A stretch of 64,000 bases of DNA. Source: Cichorium intybus. Lineage: Eukaryota > Streptophyta > Magnoliopsida > Asterales > Asteraceae. The notes beneath the pieces were generated by a model. It was not told the DNA's origin. It ran no database searches and saw only the letters and a list, made by a program, of their open reading frames with translations. Shown one piece after another: positions 47,093 to 59,242 of this stretch. The position numbers and the translations under genes are program-made. Positions within the stretch are counted from its first letter, which is position 1. Each line of letters starts with the position of its first letter. The DNA lies in the NCBI GenBank assembly GCA_023525715.1, contig CM042016.1, positions 81,265,382 through 81,329,381 on the forward strand. Reading direction: 5' to 3'.

Positions 47093-48530
47093 TACTGTGT
47101 AACGCCCGGTTTCTCATACAAAGTACACCCAAAAAATTTTAACAATTTACACATCAAAATGGGTATACTTGTAATCAAAGCACGGATCAAGATGTTATCA
47201 TCACAATGATTACATAAAAGGTCCTTACAATATTAACCAGTCATTACAAATAAATCTACTTCAATTAAAAGGGCAGGCTCTAAGTTGTCCATCTTTCTTT
47301 ATCACATGCCTTCCCCTATCACAGCTACATATACCTGCAAAACAACATACAACTCAAGTGTAAGCTTATAAAGCTTAGTGAGAAACCTTAATCACACTCC
47401 ATAAATCTTTCTCAATAACATCCTCATCATTCTCTTTTGCTAATCTCACTAGCAATTATCCACTTTCTCTTAACTCTGAAATCTGCAAACATATTAGCTT
47501 TACAATACCAGCTAATATTTAACAACATCAAATCAATAAAAATACCACGCTTAGTACTACTCGTAACTCGACCACATTCTCACATATATTCATTTTTAAC
47601 AACCAACTTATACTCAATCATAGAAATTCTCATGCCTGTAACAATTAAACTCAAAGACTCTTTAACTCAACCAATTTATCATATACTCTACTGTTATACT
47701 CAATATAGATTGCAACTCATCTCTTATTATCCACAGATAACATAATCACTCCAATTCTATTCCAGCTCAATAGCCCTCATGGCTATGCAATTTGACTCAA
47801 AACTCTTTAATGTTACTACACTAACATCTACTCTGTTTATACAATCAATATGTATGTTCAACTAGGTTGTGGTTATTCACAGATAACAATTTAGTTCACA
47901 ATTTGATTACGACAATAACAACCTAACATATATATATTTATATACTCAGTTTACCACAAGGTAGAATTTTACTCAAGTACATAAGAGTACTCACCTGATA
48001 ACAACTTAGTGTTTGGAACCCCCGAATTACGCGTACCGGGCTCCTGTTCGCTAGACTTGGTTATTTCACCATAGTCCAAATCAATTCTCCAATATCCACA
48101 ATCATCTCAATTATGTCTAACTCAAAGATATATAAATCAAAAGAGGGAACAAAAGAGTATAAACGGTAATATTAACTCAATATTTACCGAAACCCCCAAA
48201 TTCGCGGTTCTACTAATTCAACCGTAGAAACTTGACAATAATCTCACAAATCACTCCAAAGGCATCTACTAACAATCTACTAACAACATATATAACAATA
48301 TATGGCAAAATCATAAAATTGAAAGTTAGGGTTTCAAAACCCCAAAATCAAGAAATTACTCACCTTGATGATTTAGGAATCAAGAGCACGTTTACGGGGT
48401 TAGATTGAAGTCTCCCTACTCTTCCTTACACATCTCCTGGCTCAATTTGGCGGAAAATCGCCTTAGGAAGCTCTGGATATCGAAATGGGTCTGTTTTTGC
48501 CGAAATGAGCATTTTCTGCACCTTTTATAG

Positions 48531-48540
48531 TGCTGTTAGG
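48531..48540 (-). promoter_or_regulatory. TATA box in the LARD-like 3' LTR
   Basis: CTATAAAAGG on the minus strand, conserved at 53814-53823 in the other LTR. The palindrome cluster begins immediately upstream. Confidence 0.65.
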
Positions 48541-48541
48541 C

Positions 48542-48762
48542 CTACACGACCCGTGTAGACTCACACGCCCCGTGTAGGGCTCTTCTACACGACCCGTGTA
48601 GACTCACACGCCCCGTGTAGGTCTGTTTTGGCTTTCGGACTCCTTTTGAACACTCTACATGACGCGTGTAGAGGTACACGACCCGTGTGACTCTGGAAGG
48701 CTTACTGTTTGGTTTCTAAAGTTTTCTACACGACCCATGTGACCATACACGACCCGTGTAGC
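48542..48762. repeat. Cluster of CTACACG/CGTGTAG palindromes, 3' LTR
   Basis: About eight copies of a 16-17-nt hyphenated palindrome occur in ~220 bases. CTACACGACCCGTGTAG alternates with CACACGCCCCGTGTAG, plus variants CTACATGACGCGTGTAG and ATACACGACCCGTGTAG. The first four form two ~43-base direct repeats. Confidence 0.93.
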
Positions 48763-50741
48763 TCTGTTTTGGCATTTTTCAAGTCCAAATTTCTCCCAAA
48801 TGGGTTTTTAATCACCCAAACTCATACAACAAGCTAACCAATCTTAATCACACCAAAATTTACTCGAAATCTCTATAATTAAAAAACACGGTATTACAAG
48901 TTCTTACCCCCTTCAAAAGATTCCGTCCTCGGAATCTCTTGGAACAGGTATGGTTTATACAACCACCTCACCACCGTAATTTCTCATTCTGTATGACAAT
49001 GATATTATCCTCGCGTCAGCTCATATGACATGTACATACTGTCACATCTCATTTACTCATAATATAGGTAACACCCGCCATCATGCTCACAAGATGATCT
49101 CTATAGTCATATTGGCTATCATCATTGCCACGTAGGCAAATCCTTATTATTTTTAGAACATACCTTTTGTTTTAGCTTTGTCGACAATCAGGTGTCTCAC
49201 CTTACTCTTCAAGTGATACTTCAATCACTATCCTCATTTATATACACTCATATTCATGGCTCACATCGAGTCATATTCTCAGTAGACCCTCCATTCCATT
49301 TATAACATTAATCTCAATTAACTATTTAGGATTCAACTTCCATTTCAAATCTCATTGAAATGATTTATTCTAACTCAATAAGAAAAACGGTCTCACTGTT
49401 TACAACTCATACTCTCTCAATTCATTCCTCCGATGCTAACATACCGGTACAATTTCTCCTACTAACACAGCTCACAAATACTAAGATAAAAAATCCAGGA
49501 ATAACAAAATATTAGAAACTATCTCGAGTTTCACTCAAATCTTAACACTTTGGTCACACAAAACCCGTTTCAGTTGTCTTATCTCTACAACCGATTACAA
49601 CTCCTCCGAAGGCTCATTTATCTCTGCTCCCATGTCAGCACACATATTAGGTTTTTCACCCAATATACAACTAACAATCCTCCACCAAATGGCTCCTCTT
49701 TATCTCAATTCAACAACATACCTCATGTTGTTTCTCTCGATGTACTCACTTATTATATCCTCTCTTATGTGGATAATCCACATCACATTCTCACTAAATC
49801 ATTAGCTCTATTAAATTTGATAATTTATTATTAAATAAATTCTCCGTCATTATTATCTCAATCTCCAATTTATTCGAATGACACAAAATAGGTCATACAT
49901 ACGGCTCATCGAAATCTCTACACACAACTTATAAATAAAATAATAACATTTAACACCGCAATATCTACGGTGAAATCATATCTCATCACTCGACTAACTC
50001 ATTAATCTCAATAAAATAATTCAAGATTATTATTGCAAAATCTACTATCCATCGTCTCATACGAATAAATAGTTTTATCATCTCGACACTCCTGCATTTA
50101 TTTCATTGGCAGTAATTGGTTTGATTGCTAAGGAACGAATCCTATCAATCACAAACACAATTACTTTCCTCCTCCTTTTAACTCACATCTTTTCATGATG
50201 TATTTATAAAACTCTATCTAGTTCAACATACAAGAAATCTCACACATTCTCAACACGAGTACGTGACAAACGTACTTACTCACAGCAACACTTCTTAACA
50301 ATATTACTCACTGTATTATCTCACAGTACCTCTATACTGTTATTTAGCCTCTGATTTGTCCTCTTCTCAACCCATAGATTTCAAGCCACACAAGCTTACC
50401 GCGACGTTCATATCTATCCGCACGCAAGGATAGTACATATCTCATTACTCCGCATCATCATAAAGTACATGCCTGTTTACACACAAGCACGACCATTATA
50501 GCACTACTCTGCCTCAACTTTTGGTACCTCGTACCATCCTTTGGTCTCATCATTCAACACTATCTCACGGTTCCTCAGACCGTCCTCTGATCAGATCATG
50601 GTACCTCGTACCATTCTCCGCTTTGAATCTATCTCCTCTTTGACTCTAGCGAGTCTCCACTACGGTCTCGAGTCATATAGACTCACCGTCACTCTTCCTT
50701 TTGTTTGAGTCATAACAATTTTCATTACTCCAACCACAAGG

Positions 50742-51100
50742 TACTTGTTATGTGCTCTCACAAAATATGTGATCTTAACCACAACTACTCAATACGTGGC
50801 CCTACAGAATATGTGGTCTCCACCACGTTTATTCGCTATGTGGTCCCACAATATATGTAGTCTCAACCACCTTTTCTCAATATGTGACCCCACCAAATAT
50901 ATGGTCTCAATCACAATTAATCAATATGTAACCCCGCATAATATGTGGTCTCAATTACAATTACTCATTATGTGGCCCCATAAAATATGTGGTCTCAACC
51001 ATTTTACTCGATATGTGGTCCCACAGCATATGTGGTCTCAACCACCTTTACTCATTATGTGACCCCACAAAATATGTGGTCTCGATCACTTTACTCGGTA
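50742..51100. repeat. ~45-bp tandem array in the LARD-like interior
   Basis: About eight diverged units share ATATGTGGTCTCAACCAC, a short spacer with ACTCA, then TATGTGGYCCCACA. A further partial unit lies near 51375-51415. Each unit holds the inverted pair GTGGT/ACCAC. Confidence 0.88.
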
Positions 51101-51889
51101 ATTAACTCAATCTCTAGGCCAATAAGGCCTATATGAATCACTCTAGGTCCTCTCAATTATACCACAAGGTACTCTTTATGTGGTTACTCAAATGTCCTCT
51201 GACATCTCTATCACAAATATCTCATTATGTGACAACTCCAAATCATAAAATTCAACACTAAACATGTCAACTTATAATCAGCTATGGTGTGCAATCAACT
51301 ACACACTTATCGTCTTTCTCAACTCATACTCTTTTGGCTATCTCAGCCATTCATTGTGATCAATCATAAGTACTAGTTATGTGGTCCCACAAAATATGTG
51401 GTCTCAACCACAAAGTACTCGTATACAGAAATCTCGTCGTATCTGTGAAACAACTAGCAATATATATACATATATATACAATATCAAAAAAATTTATAAA
51501 TTTTTCACCGTGTATATTCTCATTATACACACTTCTCCATGGTTGTTAAATACTCGTTAATCAACCACATATATTCTCAATTATATATAATCACAAAACA
51601 CTCGTTATGTGATATGTAAATCTTACCTCAAATGGACACGAGATTCTCATCTCGATATCGGTTACTACACTTTATAATAACAATTCTCTAACACATGTAT
51701 TATCAACAATTAAACACATATACTCGTTACATATAACATTTTAAGTAAATTACTTACATACCTCATAGCAACATAATCTTATTTTCTCATTAGCTGAAAC
51801 CTGCATACTTCGGATCTCAACTCTCGAGTGTACTCGACTACACTCACATATCTCAACTCATAGCTCATGCTCAGCTTATACTCATACTC

Positions 51890-52090
51890 TTCCTCATCAT
51901 TGGTTGGAATTTCGCCTCAACCGGGATCTCATTTCATCTTCAACTGGAATTTCACCATCAGCCAGAAACTCGTTTCATCATCAGCTGGAATCTCTCCATC
52001 AGCTGGAATCTCGCCATCAGCTGGAATCTCACCTCAATTAGTATCTCATCTCATATTCAGTTGACATCTCATTATCAACTGAAGTTCTTG
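51890..52090. repeat. Short tandem array CAGCTGGAATCTC
   Basis: Units of ~18-25 bases with CATCAGCTGGAATCTC and variants are repeated about nine times. Confidence 0.8.
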
Positions 52091-52371
52091 TCTCCTCGTT
52101 AGCTGATATCTCATATCAACCAAAATCTCGTCTCATCATCCTCTGTAGGTCCAACCGACTGTGACCAATTTCTCAACTCATTCTTCATCTGACTCAATAC
52201 CTGTATTCACACACAGAATATAACAAATAACAAATATGAGATAAAAGTTATAACTAACTCATAAACTAAAATCAGCAGCAGTATCTTTTTCCAAGCATGT
52301 GATAGGGGCTCTTTCTCACCTCGGTTCAAGTCTAGGACTCTACACTCAAAGACCTAGTTCACTTAAACCAT

Positions 52372-52383
52372 GCTCTGATACCA
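52372..52383 (-). other. Primer binding site, tRNA-iMet type
   Basis: TGGTATCAGAGC on the minus strand is the standard initiator-Met complement, three bases inside the 5' LTR end. Confidence 0.92.
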
Positions 52384-52386
52384 ACT

Positions 52387-54191
52387 TGTAACGCCCGGTT
52401 TCTCATACAAAGTACACCCAAAATTTTTTAACAATTTACACATCAAAATGGGTATACTTGTAATCAAAGCACGGATCAAGATGTTATCATCACAATGATT
52501 ACATAAAAGGTCCTTACAATATTAACCAGTCATTACAAATAAATCTACTTCAATTAAAAGGGCAGGCTCTAAGTTGTCCATCTTTCTTTATCACATGCCT
52601 TCCCCTATCACAGCTACAGATACCTGCAAAACAACATACAACTCAAGTGTAAGCTTATAAAGCTTAGTGAGAAACCTTAATCACACTCCATAAATCTTTC
52701 TCAATAACATCCTCATCATTCTCTTTTGCTAATCTCACTAGCAATTATCCACTTTCTCTTAACTCTGAAATCTGCAAACATATTAGCTTTACAATACCAG
52801 CTAATATTTAACAACATCAAATCAATAAAAATACCACGCTTAGTACTACTCGTAACTCGACCACATTCTCACATATATTCATTTTTAACAACCAACTTAT
52901 ACTCAATCATAGAAATTCTCATGCCTGTAACAATTAAACTCAAAGACTCTTTAACTCAACCAATTTATCATATACTCTACTGTTATACTCAATATAGATT
53001 GCAACTCATCTCTTGTTATCCACAGATAACATAATCACTCCAATTCTATTCCAGCTCAATAGCCCTCATGGCTATGCAATTTGACTCAAAACTCTTTAAT
53101 GTTACTACACTAACATCTACTCTGTTTATACAATCAATATGTATGTTCAACTAGGTTGTGGTTATTCACAGATAACAATTTAGTTCACAATTTGATTACG
53201 ACAATAACAACCTAACATATATATATATATTTATATACTCAGTTTACCACAAGGTAGAATTTTACTCAAGTACATAAGAGTACTCACCTGATAACAACTT
53301 AGTGTTTGGAACCCCCGAATTACGTGTACCGGGCTCCTGTTCGCTAGACTTGGTTATTTCACCATAGTCCAAATCAATTCTCCAATATCCACAATCATCT
53401 CAATTATGTCTAACTCAAAGATATATAAATCAAAAGAGGGAACAAAAGAGTATAAACGGTAATATTAACTCAATATTTATCGAAACCCCCAAATTCGCGG
53501 TTCTACTAATTCAACCGTAGAAACTTGACAATAATCTCACAAATCACTCCAAAGGCATCTACTAACAATCTACTAACAACATATATAACAATATATGGCA
53601 AAATCATAAAATTGAAAGTTAGGGTTTCAAAACCCCAAAATCAAGAAATTACTCACCTTGATGATTTAGGAATCAAGAGCACGTTTACGGGGTTAGATTG
53701 AAGTCTCCCTACTCTTCCTTACGCATCTCCTGGCTCAATTTGGCGGAAAATCGCCTTAGGAAGCTCTGGATATCGAAATGGGTCTGTTTTTGCCAAAATG
53801 AGCATTTTCTGCACCTTTTATAGTGCTGTCAGGCCTACACGACCCGTGTAGACTCACACTCCCCGTGTAGGGCTGTTCTACACGACCCGTGTAGACTCAC
53901 ACGCCCCGTGTAGGTCTGTTTTGGCTTTCGGACTCCTTTTGAACACTCTACACGACCCGTGTAGAGGTACACGACCCGTGTGACTCTGGAAGGCTTACTG
54001 TTTGGTTTCTAAAGGTTTTCTACACGACCCATGTGACCATACACGACCCGTGTAGCTCTGTTTTGGCATTTTCAAGTCCAAATATCTCCCAAATGGGTTT
54101 TTAATCACCCAAACTCATACAACAAGCTAACTAAACTTAATCACACTAAAATTTACTCGAAATCTCTATAATTTAAAAACACGTTATTACA
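52387..54191 (-). repeat. 5' LTR of the LARD-like element
   Basis: Near-identical to 47098-48898. Differences include a 4-bp microsatellite length change near 53220, single-base changes, and some palindrome units that are more regular here (CTACACGACCCGTGTAG in place of CTACATGACGCGTGTAG). Confidence 0.95.
53835..54057. repeat. Cluster of CTACACG/CGTGTAG palindromes, 5' LTR
   Basis: The same ~eight-unit cluster as at 48542-48762, again directly upstream (minus strand) of the TATA box at 53814-53823. Confidence 0.93.
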
Positions 54192-54196
54192 TACTG

Positions 54197-55249
54197 TCAT
54201 ACATGTAAATATATATTTTACATTATGCAAAAATATATAATTGCATATTGATTTTACTTTATTTAACATTTGAATTAAGTAAATGTTTACATAAACTAAA
54301 TAAAATCATTTAACCTTTAAATGATATAAATACCAAAATAATAGATTTCATACCATATGAATTATAACTTAATATATTAATTTTAGACTCAATACTATTT
54401 TCAAAATAATAATTCTCAAAAGTGAATTACAAGTATTATATTGTTGGATGATGAATCAAATTCAACACATCAAACGATCAAATTGGCGTTTAACTTGTTA
54501 TTGGTGTGGCCCAATGGGAACATATATTATTGGAAATATTATTACATGATCTTCGTTGGACATATATGACCAACAGAAATTGCAAGGCATGTTGAGAAAA
54601 TCATAATTTGACAATTATTCTCAAAGGAGGTATCAAGAGGAAAATGACATACCGTATCATAGGAATTATTTTCTCTAAGATACCTCAATCTAGAACCCAG
54701 GATGAGCTATATTGTTTCCACTAGAAAGGAATAGGACATGGAAGGCATATATGCTCAAGAAATCTGATGAATTTGAAGAATCTGCAAGCCAAAGAGTTTG
54801 GCCATTTAGGTATATTAATTTATAACTCCATAGTACTTTACTTTTAAGTCCTTTGTAATGGACACTGACATTTATTAAATGTGCGAGGATTAAGAGCAAG
54901 CAAAAGGCTAATGCACAAACAGTAATATCAAATCATGGAACTCGTACAGCTTGCTACTATCTATATGATTAGGAACCAACTCAGTGTTCATCTATGGTTT
55001 TATGATTGAGGTTGTTTATGTAAATATTATTTCATAAGATGGTTTTGACTTGGATTTTGAACGAAAGCTATTTTTTGAATAAAAGTTATTTTAAATAGAA
55101 GTTATTTTAAAACAGAACATTGTCACTACAGTAAAAAGTATCTTCTTAGTTATGAAACTAGAATAACATTACCAGAAGTCTAAGTAGAAAGGATTCTGGA
55201 AGTCATTTGGATGAAAGTCTTATGATAAATGCAAGTCTTTTTTTATTAA
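54197..55249. other. AT-rich DNA upstream of a copia relic
   Basis: No firm feature. The stretch 54440-54900 could be a decayed 5' part of the following copia relic, but I see no diagnostic motif. Confidence 0.4.
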
Positions 55250-55984
55250 CAGAGAAAACAATGCACTTCTCCCAAGCAGTTCTAGGCATGGGCAAAAATC
55301 CGTTGGACCTTATACTTGTGGTGTAGATGCACAATTCAGATTAACCACAAAATAGTCAAAGATACTTTGTTACCTTTGGTAAGGTATAAGTTGAGTTCAT
55401 AAGTCTAAAACCTTTATAGTGTTCAGGACATTATAAAATAAAGTAAATAATCAATTGAACAAGAGGATAAGATTCTCATACATACTGTGTCCAAAAGGAA
55501 ATCAAACATTATGATTTAACCTATGATGAGTTTGTACTATGCTTTAATAAGTTTTTGGGGGTCATATGTTAGAGATTATTACAAGAGTCCTAAAAATTTT
55601 CAAAAACATAGAAAGTTTTCTAAACCTTTTTTGAAATATGAAATATAGATATTTCTTCACAAGCATATTTAGAAATACGGGGTTTTGAGGCTTATGTTCA
55701 TCGTGATAATAAAAAACACATGTTATAATTTTTTCATAATGGATTGCTTAGATCTAATAAACCTTTGGATAACAAGCTTTTGTTACTCAAAATAAAGTCT
55801 TCTATGAAAGGGAGCTATTATTCTTAAAAACCAGTGGGAGCCAGATTGATGTTGAAGAAATTCAAGAATCAGCTAATTGGAACCTAATGTTAGAACTAGT
55901 ACTCAACCAAAGTATGAGAAAACTATTGATCCTCAATAAGAACTTGTTGCGGAGTCTTACATACTTCCACCATCTGTCAATATG
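55250..55984 (+). pseudogene. Ty1/copia integrase and linker remnant (left part)
   Basis: Broken plus-strand frames read VHKSKTFIVFRTL then NKVNNQLNKRI (integrase core region, 55390-55470). Further on, text resembles the integrase C-terminus and the linker to RT (SGSQIDVEEIQESAN near 55835-55880, EPNVRTSTQPKYE near 55880-55920). Many stops and shifts make it an old relic. It is interrupted at 55984 by a solo LTR. Confidence 0.65.
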
Positions 55985-56369
55985 TGTAATGTCCCAAAAT
56001 TTAGGGTAAATTTGAAATTTACTTTTAAAACATTTTCATTAAATAAAACCACATTATTTAAGTTTCCTTTTATTCATCATTCAAACAAAACCATTTTTAT
56101 CAATTCCAAAACATCCACAGCGGAAAACAAAGTCTAAATACTAACAATCCTAAAAACAAAACTCCAAATAAGCGGCAACAGTGTGTACATGTCAAGCCTT
56201 GCCATCCTTCGTACCCGAAGCACCTGAAAATAGTAGTTTAATAGGGAAAGGGTAAGCACAAAGCTTAGAGAATTCAGCACAACCATCATATCCATCACAC
56301 ATACTTTACCCCTAACATAGGCATACAACATAATAAGGCAACAACACAAACAAGGCAAACATCATAACT

Positions 56370-56690
56370 ACAGTGTACTACATGATCATGGCACCCAACT
56401 CAACCATCGTACACAACATAACTATAGAGTACAGCATGATCATGACATTCAGCTCAACCATGGTACAAAACATAACTAACGAGTACAAGATGATCATGGC
56501 ACTCAGCTCAATCATGGTACACGGCATAACAACATGATCATGGCACTCAGCTCAATCATGGTACACGACATATCTATATAATACAACATGATCATGACAC
56601 TCAGCTCAATCATGGTACACAACATATTTATATAGTACAACATGATCATGGCACTCAGCTCAATCATGGTGCACAACACAGCTACTACAC
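56370..56690. repeat. ~60-bp tandem array in the solo LTR
   Basis: Five or so units contain CATGATCATGGCACTCAGCTC followed by AATCATGGTACACAACATA. TGATCA is palindromic in each unit. Confidence 0.88.
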
Positions 56691-58009
56691 CTTCCCCTAA
56701 CCTATCACTACTCACTTACATCCTAATAGCACATACGAACTACATTAAAGGATGTACAAGTTCCATACAGTGTAGTGATGAACTCACCTTGAAGCAGCAA
56801 TAGAAAAGATCCACACAGCAACTCTAAAAGTCCCATCGAGCTCCACTCGAACACCTTATAACCCTATGAGGTACAATAGGTTACTAAAAAGTACACTAAC
56901 TAACTTTACTATAAATAGATACTTATATTGTTACTTTTTTGTTATTAGGTCATACTTCAGCTTTTAGCCTCACCTGGGAACCTGATGATACCCCATTTAG
57001 CTCACCCTAATCCTAACCAATCTAGGATATTATTACCCATTATTTTATTTCATCTTTTAAGGATTCCAAGGATGTAAGGAACTCACCTAAATAATTTTCC
57101 TTCCATTTTCTATGAATTAAACAAGATCATGTATCTAAAACTATTAGGTTCGGACCAGGTTGCAAAGCTTGCCATTTTCAACTTAGTAAGGTTCACCCAT
57201 AAATTCAGGGAAAAATAAAGTATGAACTAGACCCTAATAGAAAACAATTGGATCTGGCCTAGAGTCATTTTCACTATCCAAGAGGTTAGAATAAAATCAA
57301 CAATTAGGATCAACAGATTTGACACTGTGCTCGACCACACTCCAAAGAATCAGTCCAAGATCCTAATGTCCTAAGAATTGGGCTCAGGAATTTGGTGTGG
57401 GATAACTAGACACCAAATACGAATGAGGGCCACTAGTGTCACCCCTAAACGAGTCTTGTAAAATTTATGGTGAATTTCCAAAGATAGAGGACCGAATATG
57501 AGAGAACTTGAACTAGTCGGTGGATATGGGCAATTCCACACGACTTAGGTTCTGATTTAGTTATGACACTTTTTAGGGAACAAGCTAGACTCGAAGAAAA
57601 AACCAGGGACATAAATCATGAATCAAAATAACAAACCCACGATTTTATATGAATTCACCAAGATGAAGCAAAACAGTAGATTTCAAAACTTCACATAAAA
57701 TCACATTAGGGTTAGGTTTTCAACCCTAAACCCATAAAGAACCTTATTAAGACCTTAATAGGTCTGAAGGGACTTCACAAGGAATTGAGGATTCATAAAA
57801 ACAAGATGTACAAAAAAAGACTGACATCAAGTCATACAATCCTTCACACACATCAACACACACAAGGGTGTGTGATGTGTAGAATCGGTTAGAAACACCA
57901 AGATTTAAACCATGCGAGATCAAAGACACATACTAAGACATGAACATGATAAGAACAACTGAAATCCACGCACCATCAGGCACCCATGCATGCATAACAT
58001 ATATATTCA

Positions 58010-58029
58010 CACACACACACACACACACC
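58010..58029. repeat. (CA)n microsatellite
   Basis: Pure CA run of about 20 bases. Confidence 0.85.
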
Positions 58030-58519
58030 CATGGTGGGGTATGGTGGTGTTGTTTCATGAGCACAACCAAAAAGGAAAAGAGAGTATTAGATACCTTGCT
58101 ATACCACATGAACACTCTTGCTCATAACTCTTCTTATTGATCACCACACACGCCTTTTTCTCTTCCCACGAATATACGACCCGAAACAGGAAAAAAAGTG
58201 ACAAGAGAGAGAAACGAGAGAAAAAGATAGCCAAAAGACGATTTACGGCGCTTAGGGTTGCAATATTGTACTTATCTCAACTTAAATCACGCACATACCC
58301 CCCTCCCAAGGGCTCGGTCGCACACCAATCTTCCCGATCGTACAACTAAGCAACATGATAAGCCATGCAACTTTGGTTGCATGGTAAGTTTGGCCCCTTA
58401 GGTTTCCAGGATTAATTTCCTAAAGCCCAAACATTAAATATTGCTAAAATTAAGTTTTCCAAAATGACATTTTACACCCTTAACTTATAACTTCTATTTT
58501 AGAATTATTATTTCGTTAA

Positions 58520-58520
<1 letters not shown>

Positions 58521-58574
<54 letters not shown>
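58521..58574. repeat. (TTA)n microsatellite
   Basis: About 18 TTA units near the right end of the solo LTR. Confidence 0.93.
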
Positions 58575-58640
58575 TTACGCTACAATAATTAATTAATTTG
58601 CCGAAAACAGCATATTGGGGAAACGGGGCCTTACAATATG

Positions 58641-59235
58641 TCCAAAATAGTATGTCATGCATCCGATTTTTTTGGTTTACATATAACTGAGGATGATGAG
58701 TCACTATTGGACCAAGATGTGCAGGCCATAGCAGAACTAGAGACTTACCATTTGGTTGTGTCATTGGAATATACAAATCCATATAAGTTAACCAAGTATT
58801 GTACTTGATTGATCAAGCGTGTGACCTTAAACCAGTTGGATGTAAATGGGTCTTCAGGAAGAATACTGGCATGGACCATAAGGTACACACTTATAAGGTG
58901 TGACTAGTTTGAAAGGTTATACTCTTGTTTAAGGAATTGATTATAAGGAAACGCTTTCACCAATGACAATTATATAATCTAGTAGGATATTTCAAGCAAT
59001 AGAAGCATTTCATGACTATGAATTTTTGAAAATAGATGTAAATACTGATTACATTAATGATAGAGGATCTGTACATGACACAACCAAATGGTTTTGTATA
59101 TTCCAATTATCTAATAAAGTGTGTAAGCTTTGAAAGTCAATATATAGACTTAGACAAGCATCTCATAATTGGGATCTTTGTTTCAATGAGAAAGACAAAA
59201 TATTGACTTTAGAAGAAGCAAAGACAAAACATGTG
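58641..59235 (+). pseudogene. Ty1/copia reverse transcriptase remnant (right part)
   Basis: Continuing the relic at 55984, frames read CKWVFRKNTGMDHKVHTYK (RT N-terminal block, near 58833-58890), then diverged text for the catalytic region and EDLYMTQPNGFV near 59068-59103. Shifts and stops are frequent. The sequence stops matching near 59235 where a CACTA-type end begins. Confidence 0.85.
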
Positions 59236-59242
59236 TATACTA

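Larger units (their letters stand above)
47098..48898 (-). repeat. 3' LTR of the LARD-like element
   Basis: TGTAACGCCCGG...GGTATTACA. It contains a minus-strand TATA box CTATAAAAGG (48531-48540) and, upstream of it on that strand, about eight CTACACGACCCGTGTAG-type palindromes (48542-48762). Confidence 0.95.
48899..52386 (-). other. Non-coding interior of the LARD-like element
   Basis: The plus strand is conspicuously G-poor and rich in CTCA, CTCATA and ATCTC words over most of 48950-52300, a strand asymmetry kept for more than 3 kb. It contains a ~45-bp tandem array (50742-51100) and a shorter-unit array (51890-52090). No gag/pol motif is seen. Short plus-strand frames (94 codons at 49550, 105 at 50745) are low-complexity artefacts. 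Confidence 0.8.
47098..54191 (-). mobile_element. Structurally intact, non-coding Ty3/gypsy element (LARD-like, 7094 bp)
   Basis: LTRs of 1801 and 1805 bp (TGTAACGCCCGG...TATTACA) flank a 3.5-kb interior. On the minus strand the interior begins with a tRNA-iMet primer site TGGTATCAGAGC (52372-52383) and ends with GAAGGGGGTAAGAA (48901-48914), the tract typical of Del/Tekay chromoviruses. I count only about two dozen differences between the LTRs by eye, so insertion is recent. Yet the interior has no gag, pol or any frame longer than ~105 codons. It is a large retrotransposon derivative that must borrow proteins in trans. Confidence 0.93.
47093..54196. repeat. 5-bp target-site duplication TACTG
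   Basis: TACTG at 47093-47097 and again at 54192-54196 exactly flanks the element below. Confidence 0.93.
55985..58635 (-). mobile_element. Solo LTR of a large Ty3/gypsy element (2651 bp)
   Basis: It starts TGTAATGTCCCAAAATTTAG and ends AACGGGGCCTTACA, with direct repeats ATATG at 55980-55984 and 58636-58640. The copia relic reads on at either side, so the insertion is unambiguous. It carries a ~60-bp tandem array (56370-56690), a CA run and a TTA run. Minus orientation is inferred from TGTAAGGCCCCG at that end. No internal sequence remains. Confidence 0.9.

Noticed and set aside
47437..47745. 102-codon plus-strand frame, also present at 52726-53034
   Set aside because: It is duplicated only because it lies in the two LTRs, antisense to the element; low-complexity sequence with no domain.
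50742..51100. Direct repeats with regular spacing resembling CRISPR
   Set aside because: Spacers are not unique and the context is a plant retroelement.
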